64,000 nt of DNA from Tunicatimonas sp964551335 (GTDB lineage Bacteria > Bacteroidota > Bacteroidia > Cytophagales > Cyclobacteriaceae). A model generated the notes under the pieces. It worked only from the letters and a program-made list of their open reading frames with translations, ran no database searches and was not told the origin of the DNA. The stretch's first letter is position 1; the number at the start of each line of letters is the position of its first letter. The stretch lies in contig CAZKCO010000002.1 in assembly GCA_964551335.1 (NCBI GenBank), positions 345,580 through 409,579 on the forward strand, written 5' to 3'. Below, one piece after another: positions 60,116 through 64,000 of this stretch. A program made the position numbers and the translations under genes.

Positions 60116-61460
60116 TCATGACCCAGTTAGAGCCGAGGGATTGTAACCAAAGGATTCATGGAAGATTTTACTAAAGTAACGTGAACTATGGATTACAATT
60201 TATCGATGGAGTGTTGTAAGTGCTTGACCTTCAATGCTCTGCCCTTGAGCCGGGCGGGCTTTCACTTTTCCATCGATGAAAAGTAAACAAAAATCTAGGA
60301 AACCTTGAAACCGCCAGGCGGCCCTGTCGCTTCGCTCAGACACCAAGTTTTCCCCCATAAACAGTAGATAGAGCCTATTTTAATCCATAGTTCACGTTAA
60401 AGTAAGAAGGGTTAGAATACCCTACCTCCATCGCTACTTCCGATACATTACCTTTCTTTTCTTTCAGCAGGTTCCAGGCTTTCTGCATCCGCAGATCACG
60501 GATGAAAACATTGGGAGATTTCCCAGTGAGGGAGGACGTCTTACGGTATAACTGCGGTCGACTGATGCCGATCATCTCGCACAATTTATTCACATTAAAA
60601 GATTCGGCCGGGTAGTTTTCTTCGGTAAGCTCGTAGAGTTCGTGCAAGAATATTTCTTCGGGTTGGGATAATACTTTCACCGATGACGAACGCAGGGTGT
60701 TGGCCGCCTCCACTTCCATCTGGTACAAATCTTTAAGACTGGCCGACATCACAACCTGGTTGGCAGCGGCCGTCATACACAAGCGTTTGGCCTGCTTGGT
60801 AGCTACTTCAAAGAAACCTTCTTTCTCCGTTAACGGCTGCCCGTTACTTAAAGCCAGACGAAACTCAATGTTCCACTCACTATCCCTATCTTGTTTCGTA
60901 GTCATCTTCAGTAAATCTTTCTGAAGAGCCACCGCACAACGGATGGCATTTATGGGTGAAGAAAAAACCCCTACCAAACTATCGTCCGATGAATGTTCAA
61001 TAAACCGACCGTTAAAAGCCGCGAGGGAGTCAACCACTTGATTTTTCGGCTGGGTAGGAACCACCAACCGCTTGTAATCTTGACTTTCCTTAATCGCTGT
61101 ATATCCGCGTATATCCGCTACCAGAATGGTACGATTGGCCGAATCAGCCTGACCATCATTGGTCATGACCAAGCCGTGATCTATCGGCTGACCATCGCCC
61201 ATGAATAACTTAAAAAAACCGGGTTCTACTTCCGTAATGTTGCAGGGAATATTCCCGTGGGCTAGCTGATGGCAACGTTCACAGGATTCCGGATCGGGTC
61301 CTTCCGTCAGGCAAAAAACGGTTCCGGCTTTTTCGTTTACCCAAAACTGGAGATAGCGTACCCCAAATTGTTCTTGCACCGCCCGATCGGCAATGTGGGC
61401 TTGCTTTACATCGTCAACCGAAATTTTGTCAAACTGATGAAAATCCATATAGAGCGGCAT
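60116..61460 (-). pseudogene. DUF4242-cyclase-AraC regulator, disrupted by a short transposable element
   Basis: The coding frame from 61460 to 60375 gives 361 residues ending 'NVNYGLK' encoded in the inserted element. Domains are: DUF4242-like N-terminus (about 5-95, 'VQEQFGVRYLQFWVNEKAGTVFCLTEGPD'), an adenylate/guanylate cyclase homology domain (about 118-255, 'TILVADIRGYTAI', 'FIEHSSDDSLVGVFSSPINAIRCA'), and an AraC helix-turn-helix (about 265-361). The second HTH is cut at 'EVGYSNPSYF'. The remaining codons, 'YFSKIFHESFGYNPSALTGS' plus stop, are read on the other side of the element at 60178-60116. The ancestral gene was about 374 residues. Confidence 0.85.
60179..60397. mobile_element. 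MITE-like element with 17-bp perfect terminal inverted repeats and 7-bp target duplication
   Basis: The 219-bp element starts and ends with the same 17-mer on opposite strands (60179-60195 and 60381-60397, ACGTGAACTATGGATTA). The target sequence TAAAGTA is present on both sides (60172-60178 and 60398-60404). No transposase frame exists, so it must be moved in trans. Internal features are a 9-bp inverted repeat ATCGATGGA (60202-60210) / TCCATCGAT (60269-60277) and a palindromic patch around CATCGATG (60271-60278). It is inserted in the AraC domain of the neighbouring regulator gene. Confidence 0.9.
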
Positions 61461-61605
61461 AGGCGGGTGGTTTAGTGTGTACTTAATTTAGAAAATTTTT
61501 TGGTTTTATGTAATCCCAAACTTTTGTATGCTACATTGGGTGCTATTTTTTCCGCTAAAACACATAGTTGGTTACTAACGTTTGAGGGTGAATCACCCGC
61601 TACCA

Positions 61606-61980
61606 TTATTCCATTTCAGCCATCATCTTTCCTACATGCCCCAGTACTTCGTCTAGTTCTTTGGTGGGGCTAAAATCCATGAATTTTATGTCTTCTTCCA
61701 CAATAGCGGTATGCCCGGCAGGCAGATAGAAGACATCCCCCGCCTTCAGTAAATCTTCCGAACCATTGTCATACACAATGCGTATAGCTCCCTCCATCAC
61801 ATAACCCCAGTGGGGGCAATGGCAGCTATCATTCTCAAGCCCTTTCAGCAAAGGAGTAAAATCAGTACCTGCCGGTAGTTCGTTATAGGCTACGGTCATG
61901 CCTCCGTAACCGGAAAGGTTTCGCATAATGGTACCTTCGTTTTGCATGGATACTGGGATGTCTTCTTTGTTGATTTTCAT
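61606..61980 (-). CDS. Cupin-domain protein
   Basis: A small beta-barrel protein of 124 residues. The cupin motifs are present in reduced form: 'CHCPHWGYVMEGAIRIVYDNG' (first box, with H-P-H-x4-E-like order) and 'GDVFYLPAGHTAIVEEDIKFM' (second box, GDxxxxPxxxH). It may bind a metal through these histidines. A similar protein fold is often used for small-molecule binding or enzyme activity. It lies between two AraC-type genes in the same direction, so a linked regulatory role is possible, but not shown. Confidence 0.75.
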   Translation of the reverse strand: MKINKEDIPVSMQNEGTIMRNLSGYGGMTVAYNELPAGTDFTPLLKGLENDSCHCPHWGYVMEGAIRIVYDNGSEDLLKAGDVFYLPAGHTAIVEEDIKFMDFSPTKELDEVLGHVGKMMAEME

Positions 61981-62067
61981 AAGGTTTTAGGTTTTGTATT
62001 TATTCAATAGTGACTCGGTTTAAAAGGTAACCAAAGTGTTTTAGATATTTACTGTACAAATCGGCCA

Positions 62068-62937
62068 TTATCTGATAGATGAGGGAAATTGTAAGTAATC
62101 TTTATTTATCCCATTCAGCCGCTGGGGAAGTTCGGAGGGTGTAAACGAAATTTTTTGGCGGAAGTCCCGGGACAGATGGGCTACATCGTAGTACCCCGTC
62201 CGAAAAGCAATCTCATCCAGCGTGGCTGAAGGTTTTTTCTGAAGCAGCGCCATTACGTGCTGTAGCTGCCAGATTTTTGCATACGCCTGAGGCGACAGCC
62301 CCACCTTCAGTAGAAACTGGCGACGCAAGGTTCGTTCGCTCATACTGAAATATTTACTTAGTTCAACCACCGAAACCTGCCCTTTTCGGCGGATAATCTG
62401 GTTGACACAGTGAAATATAGGATCATTACGGTAGACCGATTTATCGGGAAGTATTCTTTCAAAAAGCTGTCGCAAACAGGCGTTCTCGAGGGGACGAAGT
62501 AGCAAGTCAGCTTCCAATTCATAAACTAACTGCCCATTTTTCCCTAAAGCCTCGCTGAGTAACATTTGCCGGTCGGTAAGTTCCGATAAGGGGAAGTTAA
62601 GCAGATAGTATCCAATGACCGGATGAACTTTGATGGCATAGCCAGCGCCCGTTCCGCTTTGCTGGATAGCTAATGAGCCTTCCGAGAACAAACCGTTAAT
62701 ATAGAAGCGGTGCAGTAAACTAGGCGATTGATGATAATTGAGAAAGCGCATAGCGAAATTATTTCCGCTCATAAAGTAGAGCACCAGATAGCCAACACGG
62801 GGAAAAGTAACTTCCAACGTGCCCGGTATCTTAATAGCCAGCTCGGAATAATGAAAGGTATAGTTCCGGATACGTTTTACCTTTCTGTCGGAAGCAAAGT
62901 GTACGGTAGGTTCAATTGTCAAGACAGCATTTTCCAT
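62068..62937 (-). CDS. AraC-family transcriptional regulator with DUF6597-like domain
   Basis: Regulator of 289 residues. The N-terminal about 150 residues ('FHYSELAIKIPGTLEVTFPRVGYLVLYF' and 'GYAIKVHPVIGYYLLNFPLSELTD') correspond to the DUF6597-type sensor domain seen in many Bacteroidota AraC proteins. The C-terminal HTH pair spans about 195-285: 'VVELSKYFSMSERTLRRQFLLKVGLSPQAYAKI' and 'LDEIAFRTGYYDVAHLSRDFRQKISFTPSEL'. It appears intact, in contrast to the regulator at 60.4 kb. The target genes are unknown; the cupin gene is the nearest candidate. Confidence 0.85.
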   Translation of the reverse strand: MENAVLTIEPTVHFASDRKVKRIRNYTFHYSELAIKIPGTLEVTFPRVGYLVLYFMSGNNFAMRFLNYHQSPSLLHRFYINGLFSEGSLAIQQSGTGAGYAIKVHPVIGYYLLNFPLSELTDRQMLLSEALGKNGQLVYELEADLLLRPLENACLRQLFERILPDKSVYRNDPIFHCVNQIIRRKGQVSVVELSKYFSMSERTLRRQFLLKVGLSPQAYAKIWQLQHVMALLQKKPSATLDEIAFRTGYYDVAHLSRDFRQKISFTPSELPQRLNGINKDYLQFPSSIR

Positions 62938-63050
62938 AATTGGCTTTTTTTGCTAAGGTGTAAAAATCGGCCAACAATAGAAACCAGCAGTGTTGCAAGT
63001 TTTTTCGGTATTATGCCAAAGCCTTTAGACTATGTTGCAAAAGCCGCTTA

Positions 63051-63946
63051 TTACCCCGAATAAGCAGGAAATCCGATGGCTTCAACTAGTTGTTGAAACT
63101 CGGGTTCGTCATGCAGATTATAGAACTGCGGTTCACTGATTAACCAGATTATCTCCATTTCGTGTTGTTCGTAGGCTTGTTGTAACCAGTCTAGGGCCGA
63201 TGCCTTATCGCCTAAAGCTGAGTAAATGACCGCCAGAAAGAAGCGAATAGAACCAGCCTCGTTCGTGGTTAGTTGTACGCCTAGTTCGTCAATTAATGCT
63301 TGGGCTTTCTCTTTTTGCCCGGAATGAGCGTAGGCCGCCCCCATCCAACCTAATAAACGAGAGTTATGATACTCTGCTTTTTCCAATGCCTGCTCAAAAA
63401 TAGCAAGTGATTCTTCATACTGACCGGTGTTCAGTTTGAAGAATCCGTAAGATTCCAATGTTGTGTAGTTGTTAAACGTTTTTAGCCGGGTCTGGGCAAA
63501 TTCTTCAGCTTCCTGATACTTACCATTATAATATAGCGTGTAAATCATACGGGTATGCGGGAAGAAAGGATCAGTATTTTGTAGTCTTTGAGCATACTCT
63601 AAAGCTTCATTGTCTCGGCGTACAAACTGCAAAAATTCAGAATAATTTCGCAGTACCTGTGGGTGATTGGAATCAATCGCTTTTTGAAATTCCTGTTCTG
63701 CTTTATCAAAGTCCCGTTGATAATACAAATAATAGACACCCTTCCAAACTAACCCTTCGGGAAGTGTAGGGTTTAGCTCCAAGGCTTGTTCTATTTGAGG
63801 TTTGGCTAATAAAAAGGCCTTCTGAAGATCCAATTCCGAGTGGTAGATAGTCGCCATACAGATATAGCACTGGGCCATCCCCGCGTAGGGCAAGGCGAAA
63901 TCAGGGTCTATTGCCATAGCTTGCTGAAAATATTCAATCGCCTTAA
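63051..63946 (-). pseudogene. TPR-repeat protein, N-terminal part missing
   Basis: The frame codes for about 288 residues from the ATG at 63917 and continues upstream without a start to about 63946, before which an in-frame TAA lies at 63977-63979. It opens inside a TPR helix pair: 'ALKAIEYFQQAMAIDPDFALPYAGMAQCY', which is the usual middle portion of Bacteroidota TPR proteins that begin with a DNA-binding or cyclase domain. At least four more TPR pairs follow, to 'SEPQFYNLHDEPEFQQLVEA'. The missing 5' part suggests truncation, probably by the element proposed to start at 63947. Minus-strand neighbour is the AraC gene. Confidence 0.6.
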
Positions 63947-64000
63947 GAGCGTGTTTGAAAATATCTAAGCAAGTTTATTAAGCATCGTATGAATCATCGC
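63947..64000 (+). mobile_element. Possible insertion-sequence left end at the window edge
   Basis: The sequence from 63947 (GAGCGTGTTTGAAAA) resembles terminal inverted repeats of IS5-like elements as I remember them. It starts exactly where the TPR reading frame breaks off, next to the possible target CTTAA (63942-63946 region). An ATG at 63989 could be the transposase start. The rest lies beyond the window, so the call is uncertain. Confidence 0.4.

Noticed and set aside
21207..63956. The 12-mer AAGAGCGTGTTT is present both in the terminator at 21207 and at the proposed IS end at 63945
   Set aside because: One shared 12-mer in 64 kb is suggestive but not enough to relate the two; the terminator is a complete functional hairpin.
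1..64000. tRNA, rRNA, CRISPR array, prophage or conjugative genes
   Set aside because: No cloverleaf, rRNA segment, spaced direct repeats, or phage or transfer protein motifs were seen in any spacer.

Overview
The window reads as a chromosomal segment of a Bacteroidota bacterium, most likely order Cytophagales. Supporting signs are the cluster rpmB-rpmG-DUF4295-ftsY (12.7-13.5 kb), a PorP/SprF-like type IX secretion protein beside a large CHU_C-type adhesin (41.1-45.1 kb), two TonB-dependent receptors, DUF1573, DUF4249 and DUF5522 proteins, a fused modular metabolism, and promoter elements of the Bacteroidetes type (TAnnTTTG at -7, for example at 38697 and 49943). No rRNA, tRNA, CRISPR array or prophage was seen.

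Layout. 1-3.2 kb: a partial substrate-binding protein divergent from a molybdate transporter modABC. 3.4-6.4 kb: a receiver-PAS-kinase protein, a DUF1573 protein and an FKBP lipoprotein. 6.5-17 kb: housekeeping genes (RecD-like helicase, asnS, rpoN, ftsY, rpmG, rpmB, ornithine aminotransferase, purine nucleoside phosphorylase). 16.9-25.6 kb: an MFS carrier, a betaine/choline-type ABC permease fused to a substrate-binding domain whose halves are in swapped order, an AT-rich island with a tiny lipoprotein gene, a Gfo/Idh oxidoreductase, and divergent sterol-desaturase and GH3 genes. 25.9-29.1 kb: a TonB receptor with a DUF4249 lipoprotein partner. 29.1-35.8 kb: a pentose phosphate cluster transcribed tkt, rpiB, gnd, zwf-pgl, with the last two activities fused in one protein. 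36-41 kb: M23 peptidase, DnaJ-domain membrane protein, deoxynucleoside kinase, Tex. 41-51 kb: PorP/adhesin pair, GH63-like glucosidase, Hsp20, a cellulase-like hydrolase, a TPR lipoprotein. 51-55.5 kb: a second Gfo/Idh protein and a sulfur-oxidation-like set (Tat-exported protein, DsrE, TsdA-like dihaem cytochrome c, TauE). 55.8-64 kb: TonB receptor, FAD oxidoreductase, a broken DUF4242-cyclase-AraC regulator, cupin, AraC regulator, and a truncated TPR gene at the right edge.

Three things stand out. First, the permease at 18259-19833 carries a circularly permuted binding domain. Second, a 219-bp element with 17-bp perfect terminal inverted repeats and a 7-bp target duplication has inserted into an AraC-type regulator gene at 60.2-60.4 kb and cut off its last helix; the missing codons can be read on the other side. 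Third, many spacers hold long imperfect hairpins whose arms are built from short reiterated words that differ from locus to locus (7.9, 11.7, 16.0, 31.5, 33.1, 33.7, 37.3, 41.0, 54.2 kb), including every spacer of the pentose phosphate cluster. Functions are inferred from remembered family features; no database search was possible.
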